DNA of 64,000 nt from Pirellula staleyi DSM 6068 (GCA_945900945.1 CAMDKL010000002.1:1-64000), one strand, 5' to 3'; counted from the first letter of the stretch, positions 45,512 through 55,420 are shown. A program made the numbers and translations. The notes: a model not told the origin generated them from the letters alone.

Positions 45512-46408
45512 TTAGCTTCCGCTAACCATCTCATCAAAGACCTTCCTTTGCTCGGTCATGGCGGCTACTTTGTCTTTCGGGTCGGTTCGGGCTTCCATTA
45601 GTATCCAACCCGAGTAATCGATTTCGCGAAATAGCTTGAAGAGCTCGCGATAGGGATAGGTATCCGTCGCGTCGTTCAACTCTCGAACGTGACACGTCGC
45701 ACCGAAGCGAGCTTGAACCATCTTAAAATTGGCGGCCAAACCATCACCTTTGAGGTCCTCGCCGTTGGAATTCCAGCAGACAGCGACGTTCTTGTGGTCG
45801 GCTACTTTGAAGATATCGCGAATAACCGGCAGTTCGGAGGTTCCGGATCCGTGGACCTCAACTCGAATCTGCTGTCCATATTCTTGTCCATAGGCCGCCA
45901 CCTCGTTCAGAGCTTTGCCAATTTGTTCGATCGTTTTTTCTCGCGGCACATCTTTAACGAAACCGTTTGGTTTGACTTTGACTCCGTTGGCTCCACAATC
46001 GTGCATGAGTCGAATGTAATCCTTGGTCAGTTCGATGTTGGCTTTTAGTTTGGCGGGGTCGCTCGAATGGTACTCCGCATTGGAACCATAACCCACTAAC
46101 ACGATCCCGCTATCTTCAAAGCGCTTTCTAACCTCTTTGCGCTCGGAAGCGGAAAGACTCGGTTCGACTCCATGCTTGTGAACGGTTCGCAGTTCGACGC
46201 CCGTCATTCCTGATTTCTTGCAGGCATCAATGACGGTCGGCAGATCCATGTTTTGCCCCCAGAGGTAGGTAACGAGTCCGAATTGCATCTTTGATGGTTT
46301 CGGAGTTGCAGTGGGCATAGCTTCCACAGAGACTGGGATGGATGCTGCTAGTGCCGCTCCTGAAACGGTACCAATGAATTCGCGTCGTGAGGAAATGCTT
46401 GGAGTCAT
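45512..46408 (-). CDS. Tat-exported sugar phosphate isomerase/epimerase-like TIM-barrel protein
   Basis: 298 residues. SSRREFIGTVSGAALAAS is a twin-arginine signal. The mature part is a xylose isomerase-like TIM barrel (AP endonuclease family 2): MQFGLVTYLWGQN, MTGVELRTVHKHGV, RVEVHGSGTSELPV, VAVCWNSNGED and GWILMEARTDP. Metal ligands are expected at E in VEVHG and in LMEAR. Exported members of this group are abundant in planctomycetes and probably act on sugars; the substrate is unknown. Confidence 0.88.
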   Translation of the reverse strand: MTPSISSRREFIGTVSGAALAASIPVSVEAMPTATPKPSKMQFGLVTYLWGQNMDLPTVIDACKKSGMTGVELRTVHKHGVEPSLSASERKEVRKRFEDSGIVLVGYGSNAEYHSSDPAKLKANIELTKDYIRLMHDCGANGVKVKPNGFVKDVPREKTIEQIGKALNEVAAYGQEYGQQIRVEVHGSGTSELPVIRDIFKVADHKNVAVCWNSNGEDLKGDGLAANFKMVQARFGATCHVRELNDATDTYPYRELFKLFREIDYSGWILMEARTDPKDKVAAMTEQRKVFDEMVSGS

Positions 46409-46533
46409 GAGTTGGCTTGCATGGTTTGAGAGGATGGATGTTAAGCGGTAAATCGCAAATCTGCATCGGATGTTATACAGTGTTTAGGCACGCGTCGGCA
46501 AACGCAGGCAATTTTGGAGTGCTAACATTTTCG

Positions 46534-48648
46534 CTATTTTACCTTTCGAACGATTTCCAATTGCTCCTGGACCTCTTCCCAATCGGGCGCAATTTCAAGT
46601 GCCGCATCGAATTGCTGGATTGCTTTTGCCTGTTGGTTATCCGCCAACAAGGACAATCCAAATTGATAATGGATGTTCGCCGCGCGGGCTCCTTTTGCAA
46701 GAATTTTTTCGTAGAGCGATATGGCCTCGGAATGGTCTCCTCGTCCAGCATTGGCTTGTGCAAGGAAGAATAGCGTTTGTGCATTGTCCGGATAGAGTCG
46801 ATTTGATGCCTCCAAGGATTCGACCGAAAACTGGAATTCTTTCAATCGAAGATGAACAAGGCCCAATGAATAATAGGCCCCAGCGTTCTTCTGATTGTAA
46901 AGAACTGCCATCAGTAGATATGCCTTGGCCTGTTCCAAGTTTCCAATTTCCGCCAACAGTTCGCCGAATGGATGATAACCTCGTGGGTAGTCCCCGCCAT
47001 TTGCAAAGAGTCTATCGTATTCATCAATCGCTTCCTCTTTTTGGCCGGTGTTGCTCAAACAACTAGCCAATATAAAGCGACTTTCTGGATCGTTTGGTAT
47101 TATGTTCAATACGTCTCTCGCACGAGGTGCTGCCTCCTCGAATTTTCCAGCCCAATGAAGTACCTTGGCTAGATTTCGGAGGGCGAAGCCTTGTGCTTCC
47201 CTGTCGATTTGTCCAAGAACCTTTTCCTCAGCTTTAGTGAATTCATCGGCAAGGACCATATCGATTAGTCTTTTGCCTTGGACCATCCCATTTGCTTGCA
47301 ACTCTTCGATGATCCAAAGGGCCAATTGCCGGTTCACATCGATTGTTGGATGTACATGATCGAGAAAGTATTCGTCACCCAGGACCGTGTGTCCGTTTTC
47401 TGTTTCACACAACGTACGAAGCCTCTGTTCGAAGTCGACCATGGGACAATGTGAATCGCGGACAACCCGTTCGATAGCCTGTCTAATTTCGTCAACTGCT
47501 CGGAGCGGGCATACGTCTTCATTTAGGGAACGAGAAAATGCCAGCTGTGCTTCCGAGTATCGTTCCAGGAACATATAGGCCTGCCCCAAGCGAAAATGGG
47601 TCTCGGCATAGTGTGGATCGATCGCGACCGCCTCGATTAGGAATTGCAGCGTCTTGGTTGCGTCGGTGGCTATTTCACCGCTATTGGATTGGCGAACGAG
47701 AGTCATCAATCGCTCGTGTTCGGAAGGCGTGACATTTTGATCGTATTCACTTTTAAAGGGGGAGCAATTCTTTTCGTTTGCGGTTGGCGTAATAAAAACA
47801 ATTTTCGCACCGGCGCGTCTGGCAATCAAAACCATGCGTCGCAAGTTGGACTCATAATGTTGTAGCACTTGGGCTCGCCATTCGGCATCGCGATGATAAT
47901 CGACTGGTCCAATCGTATGGTTGAGAATCTCATCCACTTCTCCTTGCAACAAATCAGCGTTGGATTTGGTTGAATCAGTTGGCTTTGGAGCAGTTACTAA
48001 TTTGCGTGCTCGTTTGAGAATTCGATCCGCCAATTCCCAGGTGCGCGTGCGAGCCAACATCGCCTGTGAATTGAGACTGAGCGGCGACTTGTCAAACATA
48101 TTTTGATAAGTGCGACGCTCCAAAAACTCATTGTGAACAGAATAGACTACAAAGATGTCAGGCTCATACTGAGTCAACTCCTCCATGAGAGCAGCGACAC
48201 GGTAACTCGCATAGCTGATACCGCCTGCATTGATCACTTCCCAATTGTGTGACGAATCCACAATGGGAAGGAATTCTCGTAGCCATCCCGCAAAGGAAGT
48301 CGAATCCCAATAAGGATGGCCATAGGTTGTAGATCCACCCATGCAAAAAATGCGTTTGGTTCTTGGTTTTTTTAACTTGGGAAAGGACTGGGCATTGAAC
48401 CAATGACGCTTGTTTTGAGCGGTCGAGAGAATTTGCTCGCCAAGTTCGTTAGTCGACAATTCCATCAAGGGGAGTAACCCCGAGAAGCCGACGAAAGGAT
48501 CTTCGTTGTTCGATTTAGGTTGAACTCCCACGAGGGTGAGCGCGCACTCGAGCGTTACGAAAAAGAGGATGGTCGTCAATGCAGAGAATAGAATTTTTTT
48601 GCGGAGTGAGACCTTGCGTTTTTGTCGCGTGCGATTCGTCTTTTTCAT
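46534..48648 (-). CDS. Membrane-anchored SGNH hydrolase-like protein with TPR repeats
   Basis: 704 residues. One N-terminal membrane helix (about 19-41) after a basic stretch. Then SGNH-hydrolase blocks: CMGGSTTYGHP with S106, EVINAGGISYAS, VVYSVHNEFLE and, late, FLDHVHPT (the D and H of block V). From about residue 310 there are TPR-like repeats (HFRLGQAYMFLERYSEAQLAF) and from 480 to the end several clear ones (AKVLHWAGKFEEAAPRA). It may be an acyl-ester hydrolase acting in or outside the membrane, with TPRs for partners. Confidence 0.85.
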   Translation of the reverse strand: MKKTNRTRQKRKVSLRKKILFSALTTILFFVTLECALTLVGVQPKSNNEDPFVGFSGLLPLMELSTNELGEQILSTAQNKRHWFNAQSFPKLKKPRTKRIFCMGGSTTYGHPYWDSTSFAGWLREFLPIVDSSHNWEVINAGGISYASYRVAALMEELTQYEPDIFVVYSVHNEFLERRTYQNMFDKSPLSLNSQAMLARTRTWELADRILKRARKLVTAPKPTDSTKSNADLLQGEVDEILNHTIGPVDYHRDAEWRAQVLQHYESNLRRMVLIARRAGAKIVFITPTANEKNCSPFKSEYDQNVTPSEHERLMTLVRQSNSGEIATDATKTLQFLIEAVAIDPHYAETHFRLGQAYMFLERYSEAQLAFSRSLNEDVCPLRAVDEIRQAIERVVRDSHCPMVDFEQRLRTLCETENGHTVLGDEYFLDHVHPTIDVNRQLALWIIEELQANGMVQGKRLIDMVLADEFTKAEEKVLGQIDREAQGFALRNLAKVLHWAGKFEEAAPRARDVLNIIPNDPESRFILASCLSNTGQKEEAIDEYDRLFANGGDYPRGYHPFGELLAEIGNLEQAKAYLLMAVLYNQKNAGAYYSLGLVHLRLKEFQFSVESLEASNRLYPDNAQTLFFLAQANAGRGDHSEAISLYEKILAKGARAANIHYQFGLSLLADNQQAKAIQQFDAALEIAPDWEEVQEQLEIVRKVK

Positions 48649-48760
48649 CTGTTAGCCTGAACCAAGGAAAACGTTTTTAAAGGCCACTGCTTGCAAAGTC
48701 TACGTTACCATTTTGTTCTCGAATTGGTCATGCCAAACAACTCAAGCGGAGTTTTGGTTA

Positions 48761-48792
48761 GCCCGCCGCTTTGCGGGTTAAACGAGTCGCAG
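48761..48792 (+). repeat. 32-bp palindromic repeat, copy 1
   Basis: GCCCGCCGCTTTGCGGGTTAAACGAGTCGCAG. A second, closely similar copy is at 50334-50365. CCGCxxxGCGG is a perfect palindrome core. It lies 55 bases before the YdjC-like gene. Confidence 0.8.
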
Positions 48793-48847
48793 GTATCATT
48801 GTATTTCCCAGTCCTGGAAAATACCTACCAATAATTGAGCACGATTC

Positions 48848-49786
48848 ATGAACATCTTCCGTTTCAATTTCATTTCCCAGACGATTGTATGCATTGGATT
48901 GTTGACTGCATTCGGTTTTGCCCAAGAACAGTCCCGTTATTTGATTGTGCACGCTGACGATGCAGGCATGTCGCACTCGGTGAATGTGGCCACTCAGGCC
49001 GGTTTGGAGAGCGGAATCGTGACATCGGCCAGCGTCATGGTTCCATGCCCTTGGTTCAAAGAGTTCGCTGAGTACGCCAAAAACCATCCGCAATATGATT
49101 ATGGAATTCATTTGACACTAAATTCCGAATGGGATTTTTATCGTTGGGGGCCGGTCGCATCCCGCGATCGCGTCCCGAGTTTAGTCGACCCAATGGGCTG
49201 TCTTTGGGACAACGTTGGTCAGGTTGCGATGAACGCCTCTGCGGAAGAAGTCAAGATCGAACTCACGGCCCAGATCGACAGAGCTCTTTCGTTTGGTGTC
49301 CCTCTAAGCCATCTCGACACCCACATGGGAGCGGTCCTTTGCCGGCCCGATTTAGTAGAGGTCTATGTCGATTTAGCCATCGCGTACGATCTTCCGATTT
49401 TGTTCTTCAAGCGGATGGCTCCGGAAATGGAAAAGGAATATCCAGCCCTGGCGGACCGTTTTCACAAGTCGGTTTTGAAATTGACTGAGCGAAAGCTCCC
49501 CTTGCTCGACAACTTGCTTCAGTTCTATGGCGGGAATATTCCCGAGCAACGCAAGCAGCACTATTACGATGAAATAGCAAAAATTGGCCCAGGGGTAACT
49601 CAGTTGATAATCCATTGTGGTCATGACAACGAAGAGCTTAGAGCAATCACGGACAGTTCAATTCGTCGCAATCAAGATCGAATGATTTTTACGGATCCGG
49701 CAATGCAGGTTTTCTTAAACAGTCAGAAAATTCAACTGCTTTCGTGGAAGCAATTTCGTAATCTCGAGCCCATAAGTCTGAAGTAA
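48848..49786 (+). CDS. Secreted ChbG/YdjC family carbohydrate deacetylase
   Basis: 312 residues. A signal peptide is likely (ISQTIVCIGLLTAFGFAQ). The YdjC signature is YLIVHADDAGMSHSVN with metal ligands H35 and D37/D38, then GIHLTLNSEW and SHLDTHMGAVL. Members remove acetyl groups from chito-oligosaccharides or related diacetylated sugars. It is followed at 49790 by a degenerate copy of the GTTTAAC repeat and preceded by a full one. Confidence 0.9.
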   Translation: MNIFRFNFISQTIVCIGLLTAFGFAQEQSRYLIVHADDAGMSHSVNVATQAGLESGIVTSASVMVPCPWFKEFAEYAKNHPQYDYGIHLTLNSEWDFYRWGPVASRDRVPSLVDPMGCLWDNVGQVAMNASAEEVKIELTAQIDRALSFGVPLSHLDTHMGAVLCRPDLVEVYVDLAIAYDLPILFFKRMAPEMEKEYPALADRFHKSVLKLTERKLPLLDNLLQFYGGNIPEQRKQHYYDEIAKIGPGVTQLIIHCGHDNEELRAITDSSIRRNQDRMIFTDPAMQVFLNSQKIQLLSWKQFRNLEPISLK

Positions 49787-49842
49787 CATGTTTAACCGGC
49801 GCGGCCGCTCTATCGGTTATATGCACCTATGCCTAAGTTTTC

Positions 49843-49869
49843 GAACACAATGAACACAATGAACACAAT
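49843..49869. repeat. Three 9-bp GAACACAAT tandem units
   Basis: Units at 49843-49851, 49852-49860 and 49861-49869, then GAATGG. Confidence 0.85.
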
Positions 49870-49922
49870 GAATGGACATGGATGGACAAGATGTACAGGA
49901 TGATTTCAACACGCTCGCAGAT

Positions 49923-50137
49923 TCACTTGTGTCGTGTGAATCGTTTGGTTTCGAGTTTCGGATTGCCAAAATGGATCAGTAGGGCGACCTCGATTCCAGT
50001 TACCTTTAGTTAGTTAATAATCTGGGCCTGGTGCTCGGGAGCGATCGCCTTTGCAGCCTTGATGACTTCGAATGCACAACTGATGATTTTCTCAGTGATT
50101 TCTCCAAACGGTAAGTCGGGTCGACGATTATCCTGTC
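49923..50137 (-). pseudogene. Relic of a GxxExxY family protein
   Basis: Minus-strand reading: DLPFGEITEKIISCAFEVIKA, then directly AKAIAPEHQAQIIN, a stop (TAA where the family has Tyr) and LKVTGIEVALLIHFGNPKLE to TKRFTRHK. The middle, with the GxxExxY motif that names the family, is deleted. The N- and C-terminal parts fit together well as a family member with an internal deletion plus a nonsense change. Function of the intact family is unknown. Confidence 0.7.
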
Positions 50138-50157
50138 AATCCTGTCAATCCTGTAGA
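50131..50157. repeat. Three 9-bp TCCTGTCAA-type tandem units
   Basis: TCCTGTCAA twice and TCCTGTAGA once, in the upstream end of the GxxExxY relic. Confidence 0.8.
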
Positions 50158-50333
50158 TCCATGTTCATTTCTCCAGTTGTGTCGAGTATTCAGGCTCTTA
50201 AAGTATAATGGAGGCCCGGGACGGAAAGTGCCTTTTTTTTCTCCTGTTCATCCCCAGCCTGAATAAGACGCCTGTATCATCTTGATGTACTAAACTATTT
50301 GTGCATGGGTGTTTATTGACGCATATGGAGTGA

Positions 50334-50365
50334 GCCCGCCGCTTCGCGGGTTAAACAAGTTGCAG
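50334..50365 (+). repeat. 32-bp palindromic repeat, copy 2
   Basis: GCCCGCCGCTTCGCGGGTTAAACAAGTTGCAG. It differs from the copy at 48761-48792 at three positions. It ends 3 bases before the GGGAGA ribosome site of the next gene. Confidence 0.8.
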
Positions 50366-50378
50366 TTTGGGAGAATTT

Positions 50379-52343
50379 ATGAAGATCGATAGTTGGATCC
50401 GTGCGATCGCGTTTTTCGCTTGCCTGCAGCTTATTTTTAATGGCTCCAGAATCGACGCGCAGCAAATCGAATTCCCAGACATCCGATCGGTAGAGGCCGA
50501 TCTCATCGTTCCAAACATGATTGACCAGGAGCCAGAGTCCGGTCTGCGTGTTCGCCGCAGCCTGGAAGGATGGTATCGTGAGCGGGTTTACCATTCGCTG
50601 TATCTGCCAAAGGATTGGACACCCGGGGCAAAGTTGCCGATCATCGTTGAGTACTCAGGCAACGGCGGCTATCGCGACGCCTTGGGTGATACCAGCAGCG
50701 GACGACCTGAAGACAGTTGTCTCGGGTACGGATTGTCGACTGGTGTGGGCTACATTTGGATTTGCCTTCCTTGTCTCAACGCTGCTGGGTCCGAAATTGC
50801 GTTAAAATGGTGGGGCGATGCCCCGCAGTACGATCCGGAATCTACAATCCACTACCTGCATGCGGCGGTCGTGGATACGTGCGACAATTTTGGCGGTGAC
50901 TCGTCTCGCATCATCCTTTGCGGATTCTCTCGTGGCTCGATCGCGTGCAACTTTCTAGGACTGCACGATGAAAAGACCGCCAAACTTTGGCGAGCGTTTG
51001 TACCGAATAGCCATTACGATGGTGTCCGCAATTGGCCTTACCCAAATAGCGATACGGTATCGGCGGCGATACGCTTAGAACGACTGAATAACCGACCTCA
51101 ATTTATTTGTGGTGAGAATGACCAAGCTGAAGAGACACGACGCTACCTCGTGCCGCGGGTATCAAGTGCGAATCTGGCGTTCGCGTCGACCGGCTTTCGA
51201 AACCATAACGACGCTTGGATTCTCAGGCCAAGCAAAACACGGCAACAGTTACAAAAGTGGCTACAAAGGGTCATTAGCAACGATGGCCAGGGCGAGGTAG
51301 TTTACCCGGATCATTCGCAGTTGCTCGTCGTTCGCGACGCGACGGGCGGTGTCCGGCCTGTCAAAACGAAAGCCGATTGGGCCGAACGAGTGTTGCATGT
51401 ACAAGCCAACATGCAGCTAGTGATGGGAAAGCTACCTGACCCATCTCGCCGTGTACCACTCGACTTGGTAGTCATCTCCGAGGAGCATTTGCCAAAGTAC
51501 CGTCGACAAAAAATTCTGTTCACGCCGGAATCAAACGATCGGGTGCCTGCTTGGTTGTTGATTCCTAATGAGCTGCCAGAGAGCGGAAAAAGCGCCGCGA
51601 TGCTTTGCCTACACCAAACGACGAATATTGGCAAAGATGAGCCCGCTGGTTTGGGTGGCAGTTCATCGTTGCACTATGCGCATGAACTCGCTGAAAGAGG
51701 GTATTTATGCCTAGTTCCTGATTACCCCTCTTTTGGCGAGTACACCTACGACTTCAAAATCCAAGGTGCGAACTACGCCAGTGGTTCGATGAAGGCGATT
51801 TGGAACAATATCCGCGCAATCGATCTATTGGGGTCGCTGCCGCAAGTTGACAAGGACCGGATCGGTGCCATCGGCCATTCTTTGGGCGGTCACAATTGTC
51901 TCTTTACAGCCGTCTTCGACGAACGTCTAAAGGCGGTCGTGTCCAGTTGCGGATTCACACCGTTCCACGACTACTACAATGGCAAATTGGCAGGCTGGAC
52001 GAGCGACCGCTATATGCCCCGTATTCGCGATATTTACGAGAACAACGCCGACAAAGTTCCATTCGATTTTTATGAGATTATTGCCGCACTCGCTCCTCGC
52101 GGATTGTATTCCAATTCTCCAATCAATGACAGCAACTTCGATGTTGGTGGCGTTCGGAAAGCTTTTGCCAAAGCGGAAGAAGTCTTCACTTTGTTTAGGA
52201 TTCCCCAGAGTGGCCCTTCTAGGACGCCACTCATGCTCTCTACTCCGAACGCTCCGCATGATTTCCCGAAGTCGGAACGGGACGCAGCATACGATTGGCT
52301 CGACCGCATGATAGGCGTCCATTCAATCATTTCGTTGCAATGA
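50379..52343 (+). CDS. Secreted protein with two alpha/beta hydrolase domains
   Basis: 654 residues from the ATG at 50379; GGGAGA lies 5 bases upstream, while a TTG at 50367 has none. A signal peptide is likely (RAIAFFACLQLIFNGSRIDA). The N-terminal domain (about 60-300) has a nucleophile elbow GFSRGS with S184. The C-terminal domain (about 375-645) has GHSLGG with S501 and a late NAPHDFP histidine. Both look like prolyl-oligopeptidase/dienelactone-type hydrolases. Tandem hydrolases are less common than single ones. Substrate unknown; esters of plant or algal polymers are possible. Confidence 0.85.
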   Translation: MKIDSWIRAIAFFACLQLIFNGSRIDAQQIEFPDIRSVEADLIVPNMIDQEPESGLRVRRSLEGWYRERVYHSLYLPKDWTPGAKLPIIVEYSGNGGYRDALGDTSSGRPEDSCLGYGLSTGVGYIWICLPCLNAAGSEIALKWWGDAPQYDPESTIHYLHAAVVDTCDNFGGDSSRIILCGFSRGSIACNFLGLHDEKTAKLWRAFVPNSHYDGVRNWPYPNSDTVSAAIRLERLNNRPQFICGENDQAEETRRYLVPRVSSANLAFASTGFRNHNDAWILRPSKTRQQLQKWLQRVISNDGQGEVVYPDHSQLLVVRDATGGVRPVKTKADWAERVLHVQANMQLVMGKLPDPSRRVPLDLVVISEEHLPKYRRQKILFTPESNDRVPAWLLIPNELPESGKSAAMLCLHQTTNIGKDEPAGLGGSSSLHYAHELAERGYLCLVPDYPSFGEYTYDFKIQGANYASGSMKAIWNNIRAIDLLGSLPQVDKDRIGAIGHSLGGHNCLFTAVFDERLKAVVSSCGFTPFHDYYNGKLAGWTSDRYMPRIRDIYENNADKVPFDFYEIIAALAPRGLYSNSPINDSNFDVGGVRKAFAKAEEVFTLFRIPQSGPSRTPLMLSTPNAPHDFPKSERDAAYDWLDRMIGVHSIISLQ

Positions 52344-52521
52344 ACTGCACGATGGCCGCCAGAGCACTGTTGCGTCGATACCACTCAGTCAGAAGTATTG
52401 TGGATAGGACCGATGCTGCTTTGTGGCGATGCGAGGGTCGCTCCAGGGTAGGGGAATTGAGGCTCGGCTGGCTATTCACTTCGATCCGTATCTTTCCTTC
52501 AACCTATGTAATGGCACATTA

Positions 52522-55269
52522 CTATTTGCTAACAGCTTTCACCGTTTGAAAATCCCCGGCGGTGACAATCACCAATTTCTTCTGATTGAGCAGTTTGTTT
52601 AGGACAGCGTCGACGGACGCCTTGGTGAGCTCTTTCACATTGCGTTGCCGACGTGCGATGAACGATTCGTCGCGACCTGCTTCCTGATACTGGTGCAACG
52701 TCGACATGAGCTGCGAATCGTTGCTGAGCGTCTCCTCGAGTTGTTTCAGGTAGCTCGTCTTTGCCGATTCAAGCTCTTCTTGTTTGACGCCATTTTTTAA
52801 AAAGTCATCAAACACTTCGCCAATCGTTCTTATCAATTTGTCGCGATTGGTCGGATTGGTGATCGCGTAGGTCATGAACACTGCGGAGCGATCGATCGCT
52901 TTTGCAACGAACTGACTTCCGACTCCATACGAGAGTCCCTCTTGTTCACGGACGCGTTCGCCAAGTCGGCTTGATAGCGAACCGCCACCCAAAATATCGT
53001 TGGCAATATAGAGAGCCTCCCATTCGGGATCGTCTGAGCGAATCTCAAGATTCGCAGCCGCCATCAAGACCGCATTCTCTTTATCGGGTGTCTCAATCGA
53101 AATCGTATCGGGCTCGACTGCTAAAAACGGCTTTGCGACTCGTACGAATGGTACAGCCGAAGTCCACTCCATGGTCATCGCATTGGTTTGTTTGAGCGCT
53201 GCGTCTTTATCGAATGCCCCCACCAGTGTCATCTCTCCATACGAGCCAGACATAAACCGCTTGTAAAGCTCACGCACATCGCTAACTTGAAGTGCCTCAA
53301 GTCGCTCGAGGCTATCGTCCGTCGTAGGAACGTAGTGAATGCTGGTGGTCGGAACAGGAGCAAGTTTGCGAGAGAGGGCAATTTGAGCTAGGTAGTTTGG
53401 ATCGGTCCTGGCAGACTCTATCTCGGATCGCTTTTGCGTTTTGAGCAGTCCAATTTCATCGCTTGGAAAAGTGGGATGCCGCAGTATTTCGGTCAACAAA
53501 TCGATTGTCTCCGAAAAGTTTTTTTTGCGACCAGTCACTTGAAAAGTGATTGCTCCCGTCTCGCTGGAAGCCGTGCATTCGGCTTTGAGCTCCTCCAGTT
53601 TGTCCTGAAGTGCCGTTTCGGAGTATTTTTCGGTACCTAGCAACCAGGCAGCACCAAGCAGTTTTCCAGCCTGAATGCGTCTTGGAGTGTTGAGGGTTGC
53701 TTCGTTGCCGAAACGCAAGGTCAACTTCAGGAAGAACCGATCTCCTCGAACTTGCTTCGGCAGTAACGCGTACCTGATACCGGAATCCAGTTTGCCGCGA
53801 AACGTACGGGCAGCGATGTTTTCTGGCGTGGGCTCAAACACTTCCCCTTTGGACACGGATTCCCTACCAGTATAGCCTGAGACCATCGCATCGATTTTAG
53901 GTCGTTGTGCAATCGCTGAACGATCGGGCTCCGGCGTGGGAACGAAGATTCCGGTTGTTCGATTGCTGTCCTTGAAATAGAGTTGGGCAACTCGTTTCAC
54001 ATCTTCGGGCTTCACGGTTTCAATGCGATCGCGTTCCAAGAAAAACAGACGCCAATCGCCGTACGCAACCCAATTGCTAAGTTCATTCGCGAGGGTCGCC
54101 GTGTTGGTCTGAGCATTTTCCTTTCGGTTGGTCAGCTCACGAATGGCGCGGATGACTTCCTCCTCGGTTACGCCATCATCGACTATGCTTTGAAGTACTT
54201 TGTTAAGGGATACGCGGACTGCATCGACTTGGATGTCGCGATTGATCTGAATCAAGCAGCCAAACATGCCGGGGTCGTATCCTGCCTGGTGCATCGACGA
54301 AACCGCAGACGCTTGCCCGGTCTTTACGAGACTTTGGTAGAGTCGACCGCTCGGTTCGGTTCCTAGGATTTGCTCAAGCACCGTCAACGCGGCGGAGTCC
54401 GCATGGGCCATGGCTGGAACATGATATGCGACGCCTAGCAGCGCCACTTCGCCAACCCGATTGAGGTAAACGATCCTCTCGCCATCCTGCGTAGGCTCAA
54501 CCGTGTAAGTCGGCTCGAGAGGAGTACTGCCTTTTTCGATCGAGCCGAAATGCGCCACGGCTGCGGCAATGGCTTTTTCAGGATCGATTTTTCCGGCAAC
54601 GATCAATACGACGTTGTCAGGTCGGTAGTATTTTTTGTAGAACGCGCGAAGACGATTGACAGGAACCCGTTCGATATCGGCGCGATTGCCGATGACGCTT
54701 TTTCCGTAGTTATGCCATTCGTAGGCGTTGGCCATAATGCGTTGCATGAGGATCGCGTTCGGTGAATCTTCGCCCGATTCGAACTCATTGCGAACGACGG
54801 TCATTTCCGAGAAGAGGTCTTCGCCACGAATGAAACAGTTGGTCAATCGGTCGGCTTCCATCGCGATTGTCCAATTCAGGTTCTCGTCCGAGGCTGGAAG
54901 TGTTTCGTAGTAGTTGGTTCGGTCGTAGTCGGTCGTACCATTCATGTCGAGAACTCCGCGCTCCTTGAGCTCCTTGTCGATATTTCCGTGACTCGGAGTT
55001 CCTTTGAAAAGCATGTGCTCGAGTAAGTGAGCCATGCCAGCTTCGCCATAACCCTCGTGGCGCGACCCGACTAAGACCGTCATATTGACGGTGATGCTAT
55101 TGGACGATTCATCCGGGACGAGCACTAGTCGCAAGTTATTCGCCAGCAAATATTCGGTGACCCCCTCGACCTCAGTCGTCTTTTTGTAAGGAGGCTCGGC
55201 GTTCTGGGCAGAATCGGCGGTGAGCGTGAGTAGTACGATCAACGTAAAAAGTAGGGTGTATTGGAACAT
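52522..55269 (-). CDS. M16 family zinc metallopeptidase, two-domain
   Basis: 915 residues from the ATG at 55269, which gives a signal peptide (YTLLFTLIVLLTLTADSAQ); a longer frame to 55431 is not needed. The active half shows the inverted zinc motif H81-L-L-E-H85 in GMAHLLEHMLFKGTP and the later acidic ligand region after VRNEFESGED. A second M16-like inactive half runs from about 470 (RTFRGKLDSGIRYALLPKQV) with PVFVRVAKP, GGGSLSSRLGERVREQEGLSYGV. Such periplasmic M16B/C enzymes degrade peptides. The 3' end lies near the hydrolase gene, convergent. Confidence 0.92.
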   Translation of the reverse strand: MFQYTLLFTLIVLLTLTADSAQNAEPPYKKTTEVEGVTEYLLANNLRLVLVPDESSNSITVNMTVLVGSRHEGYGEAGMAHLLEHMLFKGTPSHGNIDKELKERGVLDMNGTTDYDRTNYYETLPASDENLNWTIAMEADRLTNCFIRGEDLFSEMTVVRNEFESGEDSPNAILMQRIMANAYEWHNYGKSVIGNRADIERVPVNRLRAFYKKYYRPDNVVLIVAGKIDPEKAIAAAVAHFGSIEKGSTPLEPTYTVEPTQDGERIVYLNRVGEVALLGVAYHVPAMAHADSAALTVLEQILGTEPSGRLYQSLVKTGQASAVSSMHQAGYDPGMFGCLIQINRDIQVDAVRVSLNKVLQSIVDDGVTEEEVIRAIRELTNRKENAQTNTATLANELSNWVAYGDWRLFFLERDRIETVKPEDVKRVAQLYFKDSNRTTGIFVPTPEPDRSAIAQRPKIDAMVSGYTGRESVSKGEVFEPTPENIAARTFRGKLDSGIRYALLPKQVRGDRFFLKLTLRFGNEATLNTPRRIQAGKLLGAAWLLGTEKYSETALQDKLEELKAECTASSETGAITFQVTGRKKNFSETIDLLTEILRHPTFPSDEIGLLKTQKRSEIESARTDPNYLAQIALSRKLAPVPTTSIHYVPTTDDSLERLEALQVSDVRELYKRFMSGSYGEMTLVGAFDKDAALKQTNAMTMEWTSAVPFVRVAKPFLAVEPDTISIETPDKENAVLMAAANLEIRSDDPEWEALYIANDILGGGSLSSRLGERVREQEGLSYGVGSQFVAKAIDRSAVFMTYAITNPTNRDKLIRTIGEVFDDFLKNGVKQEELESAKTSYLKQLEETLSNDSQLMSTLHQYQEAGRDESFIARRQRNVKELTKASVDAVLNKLLNQKKLVIVTAGDFQTVKAVSK

Positions 55270-55420
55270 ATATCGAATCGGCAAATTAGAAATCAAGGGG
55301 CCATGGACAGAGGAATTGAGGCTAGAGCATACCAAAAATACTACGACGCAAAATGCAAACGCAACCCGGAGCCCATAGATGGGTCGAAGAGGGTGAAAGA
55401 GTAAGGCAAGAAATCTTGCG

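Larger units (their letters stand above)
49787..50378. other. Intergenic region with repeats and a GxxExxY relic
   Basis: 592 bases. It holds a degenerate GTTTAACC palindrome (49790-49808), three 9-bp GAACACAAT units (49843-49869), the GxxExxY relic, three TCCTGTCAA-type 9-bp units (50131-50157) and the second 32-bp repeat (50334-50365). A TATAAT-like AAAGTATAAT stands at about 50199-50208. Confidence 0.6.
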
